Notes: generated by a model from the sequence alone, not told the origin. DNA of 64,000 nt from Extensimonas soli (GCF_029211265.1 NZ_JARGEL010000013.1:248001-312000), one strand, 5' to 3'. Numbered from the stretch's first letter, positions 46,971-59,751 are shown. A program made the numbers and translations.

Positions 46971-47951
46971 ATGCAAAGACTTGCCGTTCCACGCCCCATG
47001 GGCGCGCTGCCCGCGCGTTTTCGCCGTGCGCGGCTGTTGATCGTGGGCTGTGGCGACGTGGGTCTGCGCGTGGTGCGTGCCTTGCGCAGTGAGGTGGTCG
47101 GCGCGCAGCGGGGCACGACGCCGCAGGCCGGGGCGCCGCGCCTGCGTGTGCTGGCGCTGACCTCGAGCGCGCAGCGCGTGGCCGAGCTGCGCGCGCAAGG
47201 CATCACGCCCTTGCTCGGCAACCTCGACGCGCCGGCCACGCTGCGCCGCCTCGCGGGCCTGGCCACGCACGTGCTGCACCTCGCGCCGCCGCCTGCCGAG
47301 GGTGCGGCGGCATGGTGGAGCGATCCGCGCACCGAGGCCTTGGTGCGCGTGCTGCGGCTGCGCACGCCGCCGCGGGCGCTCGTCTATGCCTCGACGAGCG
47401 GCGTGTACGGCGACTGCGCGGGAGCCTGGGTGCGCGAGACGCGCCCGCTGGCGCCGGCCACGGCGCGCGCGCAGCGCCGCGCGAATGCCGAGCGTGCGGT
47501 GCGCCACCTGGGCCGCGCGGGGGTGCGCACGAGCATTTTGCGTATTCCGGGCATCTACGCCCCCGATCGCGCAGGCGGCACGCCCGAGGCACGGCTGCGC
47601 AAGGGCACGCCCGCGCTCGCGCCGCAGGATGACGTGTTCACCAACCACATCCACGCCGACGACCTCGCGCGCGCCTGCCTCGCGGCGCTATGGCGCGGCA
47701 GGCCGCAGCGCGCCTACCATGTGTGCGACCTGCAGCCGATGAAGATGGGCGACTATTTCGACCTTGCCGCAGATCTGTACGGCCTGCCGCGCCCACCGCG
47801 CTTGGCGCGCAGTGCGGCGCAGGAACAGCTATCAGCGCTGCTGCTGAGCTTCATGAGCGAATCGCGCCGCCTCGAAAACCGGCGCCTGCTGCACGAGCTG
47901 CGCCTGCGCCTGCGCTATCCCAGCGTGGCCGAGGGTTTGCGCGGCGGGTAG
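46971..47951 (+). CDS. NAD-dependent epimerase/dehydratase family protein
   Basis: 326 residues. RLLIVGCGDVGLRVVRAL is the NAD(P) loop of the atypical GxGxxG SDR group; LVYASTSGVYGD and ILRIPGIYAPDR are SDR motifs, but the YxxxK catalytic pair is not clear, as in the YeeZ-like group. Substrate unknown. Start at ATG 46971, since the Rossmann strand starts about 20 residues later. Confidence 0.75.
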   Translation: MQRLAVPRPMGALPARFRRARLLIVGCGDVGLRVVRALRSEVVGAQRGTTPQAGAPRLRVLALTSSAQRVAELRAQGITPLLGNLDAPATLRRLAGLATHVLHLAPPPAEGAAAWWSDPRTEALVRVLRLRTPPRALVYASTSGVYGDCAGAWVRETRPLAPATARAQRRANAERAVRHLGRAGVRTSILRIPGIYAPDRAGGTPEARLRKGTPALAPQDDVFTNHIHADDLARACLAALWRGRPQRAYHVCDLQPMKMGDYFDLAADLYGLPRPPRLARSAAQEQLSALLLSFMSESRRLENRRLLHELRLRLRYPSVAEGLRGG

Positions 47952-48055
47952 CGGCAGTGGGCGTGCTGACGGCAGGCGCATTTTTTCGAGATTTGGTGCC
48001 GTTTTGTGCGTCAAGCCTTATCTGTATTGCGCAAGAAGCTTCGTTATCAGTAGCA

Positions 48056-48796
48056 TCAACGCGGTACCGGATACACGTTGCCTTTGCCGTCCCAGCAGCG
48101 GAACACGTCGCATTGGAAGGCTCCGCCGGGTTTTTGCGGCGGCGTTGGCGATGGCTCTGGGTGGTTGGGTCGATAACCTGGGCGGCGCTGCGGCACGACG
48201 ATCACCGGCGGCACGCTGGGTTCGGGGCGCAGGGCGCGCGCCTTTTCCACTTCGGCGTAGCCCTCGGGGCCTAGGCAGTCCAAGTCCATCTGGCGCTGCG
48301 CGGCTTCGAGGCGCGCCTGGTCTTCGTAAGTGCTGCCCAGGCTGCTGGCCAGCACGTCGAGGTTGCGCCGCGAGCGTGCGCAGGCTGCCGAATGGGCGTA
48401 GTCGTGCGCGCTGGGCCTGGCGGCTTGCGCGGCGCGCTCGCGCTCACGTTCTTGCAGGGCCTTTTGCCGCTCCTCCTGGGCCTGGGCGGCGGATTCGAGC
48501 TGCAACTGCTGCTGTTTGCGCTGCAGCGCCTCGGCGGCCTGGGCGCGCTCGCGCGCGATCTCTTCGGGCGTCTTGCGCGGCTCCACCTCGCGCACGCTGC
48601 TGCCGCTGGGGCAGACGTCGTTGGTGTAGGTGACGGCGCCCGTGCGCGCATCGGTGCAGCGCAGCACCTGGGCGTGTGCGGTAGCCAGTGGCAGCAGGGC
48701 CGCCGCAAAGGCCAGCGCGAAACCAAGATACGCCGTGCGTGCCGCACCTGCAAGCGGCTGTGGCAGTGTGCGCGCAGGAGGCCGGGAAAGTGGCAT
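48056..48796 (-). CDS. DUF4124 domain protein, exported
   Basis: 246 residues. A signal segment (LGFALAFAAALLPLATAHA) precedes the DUF4124 core (VLRCTDARTGAVTYTNDVCPSG), then a charged coiled coil (about 75-120) and a Pro-rich C-terminus ending FQCDVFRCWDGKGNVYPVPR, with paired cysteines. Role unknown; common in Burkholderiales. Followed upstream by cheV on the same strand, 44 bp away. Confidence 0.75.
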   Translation of the reverse strand: MPLSRPPARTLPQPLAGAARTAYLGFALAFAAALLPLATAHAQVLRCTDARTGAVTYTNDVCPSGSSVREVEPRKTPEEIARERAQAAEALQRKQQQLQLESAAQAQEERQKALQERERERAAQAARPSAHDYAHSAACARSRRNLDVLASSLGSTYEDQARLEAAQRQMDLDCLGPEGYAEVEKARALRPEPSVPPVIVVPQRRPGYRPNHPEPSPTPPQKPGGAFQCDVFRCWDGKGNVYPVPR

Positions 48797-48840
48797 GCTC
48801 AAGGCCGGAGAGTGGACTCTGCGGTTATTCTGTGCGCGCC

Positions 48841-49803
48841 TCAGCAGCTTGCGGTGATCACGCGGCGTATGGCTTGTGCCAACTCCTGCGCAGCGAACTT
48901 TGCCACATAGCCATCCGCGCCCACACTGCGCACGTGGTCTTCGTTGGCCGAGCCCGACAGCGAGGAGTGGATGAGCACGGGCAGGCCGGCAAAGCGCGGG
49001 TCCTGCTTGATGTTGCGCGTGAGCGTGAAGCCGTCCATCTCGGGCATTTCGAGGTCGGTGAGCACCAGCGCCACCTTGTCGCGCACGCTCTTGCCTTCGG
49101 CGGCGGCGCTTTGGGCGATGGCGTTGAGCCGATCCCAGGCTTCCTTGCCCGATTTGGTGATCTCGCAAGGGGCGTGCAGCAGTTGCAGCTCCTGCTCGAT
49201 CAGCGAGCGTGCGACGAAGGAGTCGTCCGCTGCGAGCACGATGGCTCCGGGCGGCAGTTGCAGCCGCTCGCCCACCTGGTTGGGGTCCACGTCTGCCGTC
49301 GCGCCGGGCGAGACCATCTGCAGGATCGCTTCGACGTCGAGCACCTGCGCCAGGCGTGAACCATCCTTGTTGCCGTCGAGCCGCGCGATGCTGGTCACGA
49401 GCTTGCCCGCGGCGCCGCTGGCCTCGGCCGAAAGCACCTGCTTCCAGTCGAGGCGCACGATGTCTTCGACCGATTCGACGGCGAAGGCCTGCGTGCTGCG
49501 CGCGTATTCGGTCACGAGCAGGATGTTGAGCTTTTCCGGCGTGCAGCCGACGAGGGCGGGCAGGTCGTACACGGGAATGACCTGGCCGCGCAGGTTCACC
49601 ACGCCCAGCGCGTAGGGCGAGGCCCCGGCGATCGGCGTGATCTCCGGCATGGCCACGATCTCGCGGATTTTGAAGACGTTGATGCCGAACAGCTCCGACT
49701 GGCCGAGCACCTTGTCCTTGCCCAGCTTGAACAGCAACAGCTCGAACTGGTTCGAGCTGGTCAGGTGGGTGCGCTCGTCGACTTCCTGTTGCACGGTTTT
49801 CAT
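48841..49803 (-). CDS. cheV: Chemotaxis coupling/response protein CheV
   Basis: 320 residues. CheW-like domain (about 18-165: ELLLFKLG, LFGINVFKIREIV, YALGVVNLRGQVIPVYDLP) fused to a receiver domain with Asp250 in VLVLTDLEMPEMDGFT (cited as LTDLEMPEMDG) and DGYVAKFAAQELA. CheV couples chemoreceptors to CheA and is itself phosphorylated. No other chemotaxis gene is in the window. Confidence 0.92.
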   Translation of the reverse strand: MKTVQQEVDERTHLTSSNQFELLLFKLGKDKVLGQSELFGINVFKIREIVAMPEITPIAGASPYALGVVNLRGQVIPVYDLPALVGCTPEKLNILLVTEYARSTQAFAVESVEDIVRLDWKQVLSAEASGAAGKLVTSIARLDGNKDGSRLAQVLDVEAILQMVSPGATADVDPNQVGERLQLPPGAIVLAADDSFVARSLIEQELQLLHAPCEITKSGKEAWDRLNAIAQSAAAEGKSVRDKVALVLTDLEMPEMDGFTLTRNIKQDPRFAGLPVLIHSSLSGSANEDHVRSVGADGYVAKFAAQELAQAIRRVITASC

Positions 49804-49994
49804 GGCGGTCCTTCGCGGAATGGATCACACATTGAAACAAATGTGTGCCGGAGTGCGATTCTAGTGTGCGTGCGGGCCTGCACCCATGAGAAGCTTCTCT
49901 TTCAGTAGCTGCTCATGGTGGTTGAATAAGGGCCTGGAGCCAAAAAGATGCTGAAACCAGAAGATGTAGTGCAGCCTATGGGCGTCCCGCAGGT

Positions 49995-51191
49995 TCAGTT
50001 CGCGAACGCCGCAATGCCCGTTTGCGCGCGGCCCAGGATCAGCGCGTGGATGTCGTGCGTGCCTTCGTAGGTGTTGACCACTTCGAGGTTCACGAGGTGG
50101 CGTGCCACGCCGAATTCGTCGCTGATGCCGTTGCCGCCGAGCATGTCGCGAGCCAGGCGTGCGATGTCCAGCGCCTTGCCGCAGTTGTTGCGCTTGATGA
50201 TGGAGGTGGCCTCGACCGAGGCCGTGCCTTCGTCCTTCATGCGGCCCATGCGCAGGCAGGCTTGCAGGCCCAGGGCAATCTCGGTCTGCATGTCGGCGAG
50301 CTTTTTCTGGATCAGCTGGTTGGCCGCGAGCGGGCGGCCGAACTGCTTGCGGTCCAGCGTGTATTGGCGTGCCGTGTGCCAGCAGAACTCGGCCGCGCCC
50401 AGCGCGCCCCAGGCGATACCGTAGCGTGCGCTGTTGAGGCAGGTGAACGGCCCTTTGAGGCCCTGTACGGTGGGGAAGGCGTTTTCTTCGGGCACGAACA
50501 CGTCGTCCATGAGAATCTCGCCCGTGACCGAGGTGCGCAGCCCCACCTTGCCATGGATCGCGGGCGCGCTCAGGCCCTTGAATCCTTTTTCGAGCACAAA
50601 GCCGCGGATCGGGCCCACGGCGCCGCTTTCGCTCACCTCCTTGGCCCAGACCACGAACACGTCGGCCACGGGGCTGTTCGTGATCCACATCTTGCTGCCC
50701 TTGAGGCGATAGCCACCCGCGACCTTGGTCGCGCGCGTGGCCATGCTGCCGGGGTCGGAGCCATGGTCGGGCTCGGTCAGGCCGAAGCAGCCAATCCACT
50801 CACCGCACGCGAGCTTGGGCAGGTATTTCTGCTTTTGCGCCTCGGTGCCGAATTCGTCAATGGGCACCATCACGAGCGAGCTTTGCACGCTGGCCATGGA
50901 GCGGTAGCCCGAGTCGATGCGCTCGATTTCGCGTGCGATCAGGCCGTAGGCCACGTAATTCAGCCCCGGCCCGCCATACTGCTCTGGGATGGTGGGGCCG
51001 AGCAGGCCGACCTCGCCCATCTCGCGGAAGATGCTGGTGTCCATTTTTTCGTGCCGGAAGGCGTCGCGCACGCGCGGCGCGAGCCTGTCGCGGCAGTACG
51101 CCGCGGCGGCGTCGCGCACCATGCGCTCGTCGGCGCTCAGTTGCTGGTCGAGCAAGAAGGGGTCGTCCCAGTGAAAGGGGGCGTGGGCCAT
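49995..51191 (-). CDS. gcdH: Glutaryl-CoA dehydrogenase
   Basis: 398 residues. [14 protein letters not shown] and [20 protein letters not shown] (cited as [14 protein letters not shown]) are the GCDH-specific substrate and FAD motifs; the catalytic Glu lies in [20 protein letters not shown] (cited as [12 protein letters not shown]). It oxidises and decarboxylates glutaryl-CoA to crotonyl-CoA in lysine and tryptophan breakdown. The divergent LysR gene is the likely regulator. Start ATG 51191 follows a GGGGG-rich weak ribosome site. Confidence 0.92.
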   Translation of the reverse strand: MAHAPFHWDDPFLLDQQLSADERMVRDAAAAYCRDRLAPRVRDAFRHEKMDTSIFREMGEVGLLGPTIPEQYGGPGLNYVAYGLIAREIERIDSGYRSMASVQSSLVMVPIDEFGTEAQKQKYLPKLACGEWIGCFGLTEPDHGSDPGSMATRATKVAGGYRLKGSKMWITNSPVADVFVVWAKEVSESGAVGPIRGFVLEKGFKGLSAPAIHGKVGLRTSVTGEILMDDVFVPEENAFPTVQGLKGPFTCLNSARYGIAWGALGAAEFCWHTARQYTLDRKQFGRPLAANQLIQKKLADMQTEIALGLQACLRMGRMKDEGTASVEATSIIKRNNCGKALDIARLARDMLGGNGISDEFGVARHLVNLEVVNTYEGTHDIHALILGRAQTGIAAFAN

Positions 51192-51230
51192 GGGGTCTCC
51201 GGGGGATGTAGAAAAAGAAAAAAGGTTTTG

Positions 51231-51330
51231 TGCGCATTGCGCATGCCATGTGGACGGCGCGCCGCAGCATGCCCATGGTAGGCGCATGAAGCTGATGGGG
51301 CAAGCGCAATCTTGGCATGCAGATATGCTG
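51231..51330. promoter_or_regulatory. Divergent gcdH-lysR control region
   Basis: The 166-bp region contains the near-palindrome TGCGCATTGCGCA (51231-51243) and GGCATGCAGATATGC (51314-51328), candidates for LysR-type operator half-sites. No firm -35/-10 pair is assigned. Confidence 0.35.
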
Positions 51331-51357
51331 TTTGTGAACTTATGAAATACTCGCCGC

Positions 51358-52296
51358 ATGCGCCGCCACCTGCCCTCGACCCAAGCGCTGGCCTGTTTCG
51401 AGGCCGCCGCGCGCCACGAAAGCTACACGCGCGCGGCGCAGGAGCTCGCGCTCACGCAAAGCGCGGTGTCGCGCCAGATCGCCGCGCTGGAAGACTTCGT
51501 CGGCGTGGCGCTGTTTCGGCGCACACGCCATGGCGTGGTGCTCACGCCCGCGGGCACGCACTATGCGCGCCAGGTGGCGCGCTGGCTGCAGGGGCTGGAG
51601 CGCGACACGCTGGACCTGATGGCGCACCAGGGCGCGGGCGGCACGCTGGCGCTCGCGGCCGTGCCCACTTTTGCCACGCGCTGGTTGATTCCGCGCCTGC
51701 CGCAGCTCGCGCAGCAGCACCCCGACATCGTGGTGCACATAGACACGCGCACACGCCCTTTTCTGTTTGCCGACACCGCCTTCGACGCCGCGCTGTATGC
51801 CGGCACGCCCGAGCAGGTCGCCAACTGGCCTGGCATCACGGCGCATTGGCTCATGGACGAAGACGTGCTGCCCGTGTGCAGCCCGCACCTGCTCGAAGCC
51901 GCGGCGCAGCGTGACCCGGGGCGCGCCTACCAGCCGGTGGCCGCACACGTGCTGGCGCAACTGCCACTGCTGCAGCAAAGCACGCGCCCCGCCGGCTGGC
52001 GCCGCTGGTTCGAAGCCATGGCCGTGGATGCGCCGCATGCGCTCGACGGGCCGCGCTACGAACTTTTTTCCATGCTGGCCGTCGCTGCGGCGCAGGGCCT
52101 GGGCGTGGCGCTGATCCCCCCGCTGCTCATAGAGGCCGAGCTCGCGCGCGGCGAACTCGTGGTGGCCTGCGCCCAGCCGCTGCGCGCCGAGCGCAGCTAC
52201 TACCTGATCCATCCGGCCCAGGCGCCTTCGACGGCCCTGGCGGCCTTCATCCAGTGGCTGCAAGCCATGGCGGCGCAGTGGCGCGCGCAGGGCTAG
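51358..52296 (+). CDS. LysR-family regulator (GcvA-like), probable regulator of gcdH
   Basis: 312 residues. N-terminal winged helix [20 protein letters not shown] and [21 protein letters not shown] (cited in parts) is the GcvA-type. The effector domain begins about residue 95 ([18 protein letters not shown]). It is transcribed divergently from gcdH, the common gcdR arrangement; the inducer would be glutaryl-CoA or glutarate by analogy. Downstream is the secA leader. Confidence 0.88.
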   Translation: MRRHLPSTQALACFEAAARHESYTRAAQELALTQSAVSRQIAALEDFVGVALFRRTRHGVVLTPAGTHYARQVARWLQGLERDTLDLMAHQGAGGTLALAAVPTFATRWLIPRLPQLAQQHPDIVVHIDTRTRPFLFADTAFDAALYAGTPEQVANWPGITAHWLMDEDVLPVCSPHLLEAAAQRDPGRAYQPVAAHVLAQLPLLQQSTRPAGWRRWFEAMAVDAPHALDGPRYELFSMLAVAAAQGLGVALIPPLLIEAELARGELVVACAQPLRAERSYYLIHPAQAPSTALAAFIQWLQAMAAQWRAQG

Positions 52297-52391
52297 CGAG
52301 TTGCCAAGGGGCAGGCTGGGGCACAAAAAAATGCCGACAAAATTAAGCCCTAAAATCGCCGTCCCGGCATGGGCCGCTTGCCGCTGTGGGT

Positions 52392-52572
52392 TGAACCCAG
52401 ATTGTCCATTAGGCGGTGCTTCGCACCTACGCGGGTGCTGGCGGACGTCTGGCGGTCATTTTGGCCGCTGCTTCGTTGTTCGTGGCACCACCACGAACTC
52501 CTCAGCAGCAACCAAACTGCCTCGCCAGCCGCCTCGCCATCATCCCGCGTCCTCATGGACAATCTGGGTTTA
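52392..52572. repeat. Family B palindromic element in the secA leader (181 bp)
   Basis: Ends TGAACCCAGATTGTCCAT and ATGGACAATCTGGGTTTA (17 of 18 match as inverted repeats). The apical stem is GTTCGTGG / CCACGAAC around CACCA. Arms are imperfectly complementary. It lies 100 bp upstream of the secA start. A TAAAAT -10-like box at 52351 would put it in the transcribed leader. The rest of the gap 52297-52672 shows no clear feature. Confidence 0.85.
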
Positions 52573-52672
52573 AGGCACTTGCAAACCCCGGCTTGCGGCG
52601 TTGCCCGAAACCCCTATTCAATACCGGCCGCCTCGTATTTTTGCCCCACGCAGATGCAGCGGCCCCGTGCGC

Positions 52673-55432
<2,760 letters not shown>

Positions 55433-55512
55433 GCTGAGCGCGTCCGCATGGCTGGTTGCAGCGGCGCGGCGTGCAGTGTTTTTCCAGCGTTTTTGAAGAA
55501 AGAGGAGCCCCC

Positions 55513-56742
55513 ATGCCCGTGAACCTTCAGCCCCCCATCGCCGCCGAGCTGCAGCCCATCGCGGGCGTGCGCATCGGCGTGGCCGAAGCCGGCATCCGCA
55601 AGGCCGCGCGCAAGGACCTCACGCTGTTCCTGCTCGACGAGGGCACGAGCGTCGCGGGCGTGTTCACGCAAAACCGCTTTTGCGCCGCGCCCGTGCAGAT
55701 CAGCCGGGCGCACCTTGCGGGCGGGCAACCGATCCGCGCGCTGCTCATCAACACCGGCAACGCCAACGCGGGCACGGGCGCCGACGGCATGGTGCGCGCG
55801 CAGGCCACGTGCATCGCACTCGCTCGGCTGCTGGACATTGCACCTGCGCAGGTGCTGCCTTTTTCCACGGGCGTGATCATGGAGCCGCTGCCGCACGAGC
55901 GCCTCATCGCGGCGCTGCCCGCGGCGCTCGCCGACGCGGCGCCAGGCCACTGGGCGCGCGCCGCCGAAGGCATCATGACCACGGACACCGTGCCCAAGGC
56001 CTTCAGCACGCAGCTGCGCCTGGGCGCGGCCACGGTGTCGGTCACGGGCATCAGCAAAGGCGCGGGCATGATCCGCCCGAACATGGCGACCATGCTGGGC
56101 TTTCTGGCGACCGACGCCTGCATCGCACCGGCGCTGCTGCCCAAAATCGCGCACGCGCTCGCCGAGGCCTCGTTCAACCGCATCACCATAGACGGCGACA
56201 CCTCGACCAACGACTCCTTCATCGTGCTGGCCACCAACAAGGCGCAGCACACGCCCATCACCTCGCTAGAGAGCGCCGAGGGGCAGGCGCTTTTCGCCGC
56301 GCTGCGCGAGGTGGCGCAAAAGCTCGCGCAGGCCATCGTGCGCGACGGTGAGGGCGCGACCAAGTTCATCACGGTGCGCGTCGAAGGCGGGCGCGACGCT
56401 GAGGAATGCCGCAAGGTGGCGTACGCGATCGCGCATTCGCCGCTGGTCAAGACGGCGTTCTACGCGAGCGACCCGAACCTGGGCCGCATCCTCGCGGCCG
56501 TGGGCTACGCGGGCATTGCCGACCTCGACCAGGGCGGCATAGACCTGTACCTCGACGACGTGCACGTGGCCCAGCAGGGCGGGCGCCACCCCGACTACCG
56601 CGAGGAGGACGGCCAGCGCGTGATGCAGCAAAGCGAAATCACCGTGCGCGTGCGGCTCGGGCGCGGCACGGCGGCCGAGACGGTCTGGACCTGCGACCTG
56701 AGCCACGAATACGTGAGCATCAACGCCGACTACCGTTCTTGA
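55513..56742 (+). CDS. argJ: Ornithine acetyltransferase/N-acetylglutamate synthase
   Basis: 409 residues. Self-cleavage occurs before the nucleophile Thr193 in [10 protein letters not shown]; other motifs are [29 protein letters not shown] and DGDTSTND. It recycles the acetyl group in arginine synthesis. RBS AGAGGAG at 55500. It follows secA by 80 bp, the usual order in this group. Confidence 0.95.
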   Translation: MPVNLQPPIAAELQPIAGVRIGVAEAGIRKAARKDLTLFLLDEGTSVAGVFTQNRFCAAPVQISRAHLAGGQPIRALLINTGNANAGTGADGMVRAQATCIALARLLDIAPAQVLPFSTGVIMEPLPHERLIAALPAALADAAPGHWARAAEGIMTTDTVPKAFSTQLRLGAATVSVTGISKGAGMIRPNMATMLGFLATDACIAPALLPKIAHALAEASFNRITIDGDTSTNDSFIVLATNKAQHTPITSLESAEGQALFAALREVAQKLAQAIVRDGEGATKFITVRVEGGRDAEECRKVAYAIAHSPLVKTAFYASDPNLGRILAAVGYAGIADLDQGGIDLYLDDVHVAQQGGRHPDYREEDGQRVMQQSEITVRVRLGRGTAAETVWTCDLSHEYVSINADYRS

Positions 56743-56788
56743 AATTGCTATATTTTAAATAGCTGCTTGCGCTTGAACCATAAGCGCG
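56743..56788 (+). repeat. Short repeat D after argJ
   Basis: AAATAGCTGCTTGCGCTTGA at its centre, with a hairpin GCGCTT / AAGCGC (56769-56787), immediately downstream of the argJ stop. It adjoins a family C element and may act as the argJ terminator. Confidence 0.65.
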
Positions 56789-56950
56789 AGTGTAGTGTTT
56801 GATGCTTGATGCGACCAATAAAGCCGATGGATTTTTGGTCTGGGCAAGGCGCAAACCGCAGCGATACCGGGTGGTATCGCGAGGATTTGCAACGCGGCCC
56901 AGGCCGAAAAGACGCGGTTTTATGTCGCAGATAGCGTCGAACACTACACT
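56789..56950 (+). repeat. Family C palindromic element (162 bp)
   Basis: Ends AGTGTAGTGTTTGATGC and GTCGAACACTACACT. The arms are complementary over most of their length and meet at the perfect stem GCGATACC / GGTATCGC around GGGT. It ends one base before the GGAGG ribosome site of the AAA ATPase gene, and its sequence is open in the frame of that gene. A second, inverted copy is at 61321-61482. Confidence 0.88.
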
Positions 56951-56960
56951 GGAGGCCAAA

Positions 56961-57842
56961 ATGAATCCAAATTTCGAGCATCTGCTCGTGCGCGCCGAAC
57001 AGCTTATTGCCCGCATAGAGTCCATTCTTCCCCAGCCCCTTTCGGCCCCCGATTGGGGCGCCGCTATCGCCTGGCGCTACCGCAAGCGCAGCAACGGCCA
57101 CGGCGTGCTCGAGCCGGTGCGCCACGTCGCGGCGATGCGCCTGTCCGATCTGCAGGAAATCGACGCGCAGAAAGAAAAAATCGTGCGCAACACCGAACAG
57201 TTCGTGCAGGGCCGGCCCGCGAACAACGTGCTGCTCACGGGCGCGCGCGGCACGGGCAAGTCTTCGCTCGTCAAGGCCTGCCTGAACGCTTTTGCCGCGC
57301 AGGGCCTGCGCCTGATCGAGATGGACAAGAGCGACCTGCCCGACCTGCCCGACATCGTCGAGGTGGTGGCCGCGCGCCCCGAGAAGTTCATCGTCTTTTG
57401 CGACGACCTGAGCTTCGAGGAGGGCGAGCCCGGCTACAAGGCGCTCAAGTCGATCCTGGACGGCTCGGTGGCCGCGGCCACGCCCAACGTGCTGATCTAC
57501 GCAACCAGCAACCGCCGCCACCTGCTGCCCGAATACATGAAGGAAAACCTCAGCTACCAGCACGGCGAGGACGGCGAGGTGCACCCCGGCGAGGTGGTCG
57601 AGGAAAAAATCTCGCTCTCCGAGCGCTTCGGCCTGTGGGTGAGCTTTTACCCCTTCAGCCAGGACGAATACCTGGTCATCGTGCGCCAGTGGCTCGCGGC
57701 GCTCGGGGTGCCGGAGTCGGCCATAGAGGCCGCACGCGCCGAGGCGCTGGTGTGGGCGCTGGAGCGTGGCTCGCGCAGCGGGCGCGTGGCCTACCAGTTT
57801 GCGCGCGATTTTGCGGGCCGCCATGGTGTCAGCAATGCCTGA
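56961..57842 (+). CDS. AAA ATPase of the DUF815 family
   Basis: 293 residues. Walker A in [16 protein letters not shown], Walker B-like [13 protein letters not shown], and [11 protein letters not shown], as in DUF815 proteins. Function poorly defined. Start ATG 56961 with GGAGG six bases before; the frame stays open upstream through the family C element to 56799, which would give a 54-residue N-terminal extension. Overlaps mutT by 8 bp. Confidence 0.85.
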   Translation: MNPNFEHLLVRAEQLIARIESILPQPLSAPDWGAAIAWRYRKRSNGHGVLEPVRHVAAMRLSDLQEIDAQKEKIVRNTEQFVQGRPANNVLLTGARGTGKSSLVKACLNAFAAQGLRLIEMDKSDLPDLPDIVEVVAARPEKFIVFCDDLSFEEGEPGYKALKSILDGSVAAATPNVLIYATSNRRHLLPEYMKENLSYQHGEDGEVHPGEVVEEKISLSERFGLWVSFYPFSQDEYLVIVRQWLAALGVPESAIEAARAEALVWALERGSRSGRVAYQFARDFAGRHGVSNA

Positions 57843-58365
57843 GCCTGAGCCGGCGCCGCAGCCCCCAGCCCCAGCGGAGGGCGCGGCGCAAAACAGGCCG
57901 CAAGAGCCGCAACGCGCGCACACCGAAGTCGCCGTGGGCATCTTGCTGCGGGGCGACGGCGCGCTGCTGCTGGCCACGCGCCCGCCCGGCAAGCCCTATG
58001 CGGGCTATTGGGAGTTTCCGGGCGGCAAGATCGAAGCAGGCGAGACCGTCGAGCAGGCGCTGCGGCGCGAGCTGCACGAGGAGCTGGGCATCACCATAGG
58101 CCCGGCGAGCGTCTGGCGCGTGACCGAGCACGACTACCCGCACGCACTCGTGCGCCTGCACTGGTGCAAGGTGTACCGCTGGAGCGGCGACTTCGAGATG
58201 CGCGAGGGCCAGACCATGGCCTGGCAGCACTTTCCTCTGCAGGTCAGCCCGGTGCTGCCGGGCGCGTACCCGGTGCTCGACTGGCTCGAACAGGAATGGC
58301 GGCTAGCAGGCTGTCGGACTTTAGGCGTCGATAGCGAGAAGGTGCCCCAGCGAGACCAGTTTTAG
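57835..58365 (+). CDS. mutT: MutT-like NUDIX hydrolase with element-derived tail
   Basis: 176 residues. The Nudix box GX5EX7REUXEEXGU is complete, from GGKIEAG to REL.EELGI. MutT-type enzymes remove 8-oxo-dGTP. The last 20 residues ([17 protein letters not shown]) come from a family A element inserted at 58303. The stop is a single-base change inside the element (TTTTTG to TTTTAG). Before insertion the protein would have ended about eleven residues after EWRL. ATG 57835 overlaps the DUF815 stop; ATG 57823 is an alternative. Confidence 0.85.
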   Translation: MPEPEPAPQPPAPAEGAAQNRPQEPQRAHTEVAVGILLRGDGALLLATRPPGKPYAGYWEFPGGKIEAGETVEQALRRELHEELGITIGPASVWRVTEHDYPHALVRLHWCKVYRWSGDFEMREGQTMAWQHFPLQVSPVLPGAYPVLDWLEQEWRLAGCRTLGVDSEKVPQRDQF

Positions 58366-58471
58366 CCGGATTCGCCGCCCCATAGTGCTGCTATGGGGCA
58401 AGAAGCCGGTAAAAAATGGGCCGCTGCGGCGCATTCGCAGCCGACGATTCCAAAGTCCGACAGGCTGCTAG
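58303..58471 (+). repeat. Family A palindromic element at the mutT 3' end (169 bp)
   Basis: CTAG at both ends, arms and stem as in the metC copy, with terminal variant CTAGCAGGCTGTCGG. It lies in the same orientation and frame relative to its gene as the metC and kinase copies. Its right end is 15 bp from the stop codon of the convergent MgtC-like gene. Confidence 0.92.
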
Positions 58472-58485
58472 GGCGCGCACAGGCC

Positions 58486-59751
58486 TCACATAAGCCATAG
58501 ACCCAAGACGAACACCAGGGTGTGCCCCAGTACGCCGGCCGCCACCGCCAGCGCGTAGCGGGGGCCGCCGCTGGCCAGCGCCATCCCGCTCTTGCTCAGT
58601 GCATGCACCAGCATGGCCGCCATCAGGGTGCGCGCGACCAGGGGCGCCGCGGGCGTACCGGGGGCGCCGTGCGCGAGCAGCGCGGCAATGACCGAGTGCA
58701 CGTCGGCGAGCGCCGCGAGCAGGGCGCCGGTCATCATGCCTGCGTCGCCCAGCCACAGGCCCAGACCATAGACGCCGGCCTGCACGGCCGTGAGCAGCAC
58801 GGCGATGACCAGCGCGTCGCGCAGGCGGAACATGGGCGTGTCGGCAGGCATTTGCGCGGCCGGTTTTTCGCTGACGTCTGCCAGGCCCGTGTGCGCCAGC
58901 CAGCTGCCGTACACACCGGCCACCAGCGCCGAAGCCAGCGCCGGCGCCGCCAACTGCGCCAGCCAGGCCGGCTGAATGGTCGCGGCCACGGCCAGCATCT
59001 GCAGCATGGTGGCCACGCACGAGAGCACCGCGCCGCCCGCCTGCGCGCGCAGCGTGCCGCGCCCTGCGCGCAGCTCCAGCCCCAGATTCGCGATGGTGGC
59101 CGTGCTCGAGACGAAGCCCGAAGCCAGCGCCGACAGGGCCAGCGCCTGGCGCGCCTGCAGCAGCCGCCGCCCCAGGTGCGCGAGCGACTGGATCAAAAGC
59201 AGCACCACGAGCAGGCGCACGAGCAGCTGCGGGTTCAGCACCTCGCCCCACAGCGGCCGGTCGGGCATCAGTGGCGCGACGATGAGGATCAAGGCAGCCA
59301 GGATCAGGCCGCCGCGCACCTCGCCGGGCTGCAGCCAGGTGTTGGCGAAGCTGTGCAGGCGCTCGCGCGCGGCAAGCAAGCCCGTGGCGGCCACGGCCAG
59401 CGCCGCGGCCAGCAGCTGGTCCTGCGTGCACATGGCGCCGATCACGTAGGCGAGAAAGAGGGCGATTTCGGTGGTCACGCCCGGGTCGCCCGAGCGGTCC
59501 TTGGCATAGGCCGTGGCGCCCAGAATTGCCATGAACAGCGCCCCCACGGCCAGCAATGCCGGCATGGCCAGGATGGCGGTCGCCGCGCCGGCCAGGGCCG
59601 CCAGCGTGAACGAGCGCACGCCGGCGAGCGCGCGGTGCGGCCCGGTGCCTTTGCGCCGCTCGCGCTCTATGCCCATGAGCAAACCGCAGCCAAACGCGCT
59701 CGCCAGCGCCGCCCAGGCCGAAGTCAGGCTGTTCGAAGTCTCCATCACCAT
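58486..59751 (-). CDS. MgtC/DUF4010 family membrane protein
   Basis: 421 residues. About 12 hydrophobic segments. The N-terminal MgtC/SapB part has GLLMGIERERRKG and GVRSFTLAALAG; the rest is DUF4010 (LALSALASGFVSSTATIANL and on, cited as SGFVSSTATIANL). Magnesium-linked or general stress roles are known for MgtC; this branch is not characterised. The gene is convergent with mutT. Confidence 0.8.
   Translation of the reverse strand: MVMETSNSLTSAWAALASAFGCGLLMGIERERRKGTGPHRALAGVRSFTLAALAGAATAILAMPALLAVGALFMAILGATAYAKDRSGDPGVTTEIALFLAYVIGAMCTQDQLLAAALAVAATGLLAARERLHSFANTWLQPGEVRGGLILAALILIVAPLMPDRPLWGEVLNPQLLVRLLVVLLLIQSLAHLGRRLLQARQALALSALASGFVSSTATIANLGLELRAGRGTLRAQAGGAVLSCVATMLQMLAVAATIQPAWLAQLAAPALASALVAGVYGSWLAHTGLADVSEKPAAQMPADTPMFRLRDALVIAVLLTAVQAGVYGLGLWLGDAGMMTGALLAALADVHSVIAALLAHGAPGTPAAPLVARTLMAAMLVHALSKSGMALASGGPRYALAVAAGVLGHTLVFVLGLWLM

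Noticed and set aside
52301-52573. A secM-like leader peptide before secA
   Set aside because: The open frame lies mostly within the family B element, shows no signal peptide or arrest-like motif, and is not conserved in the second copy.
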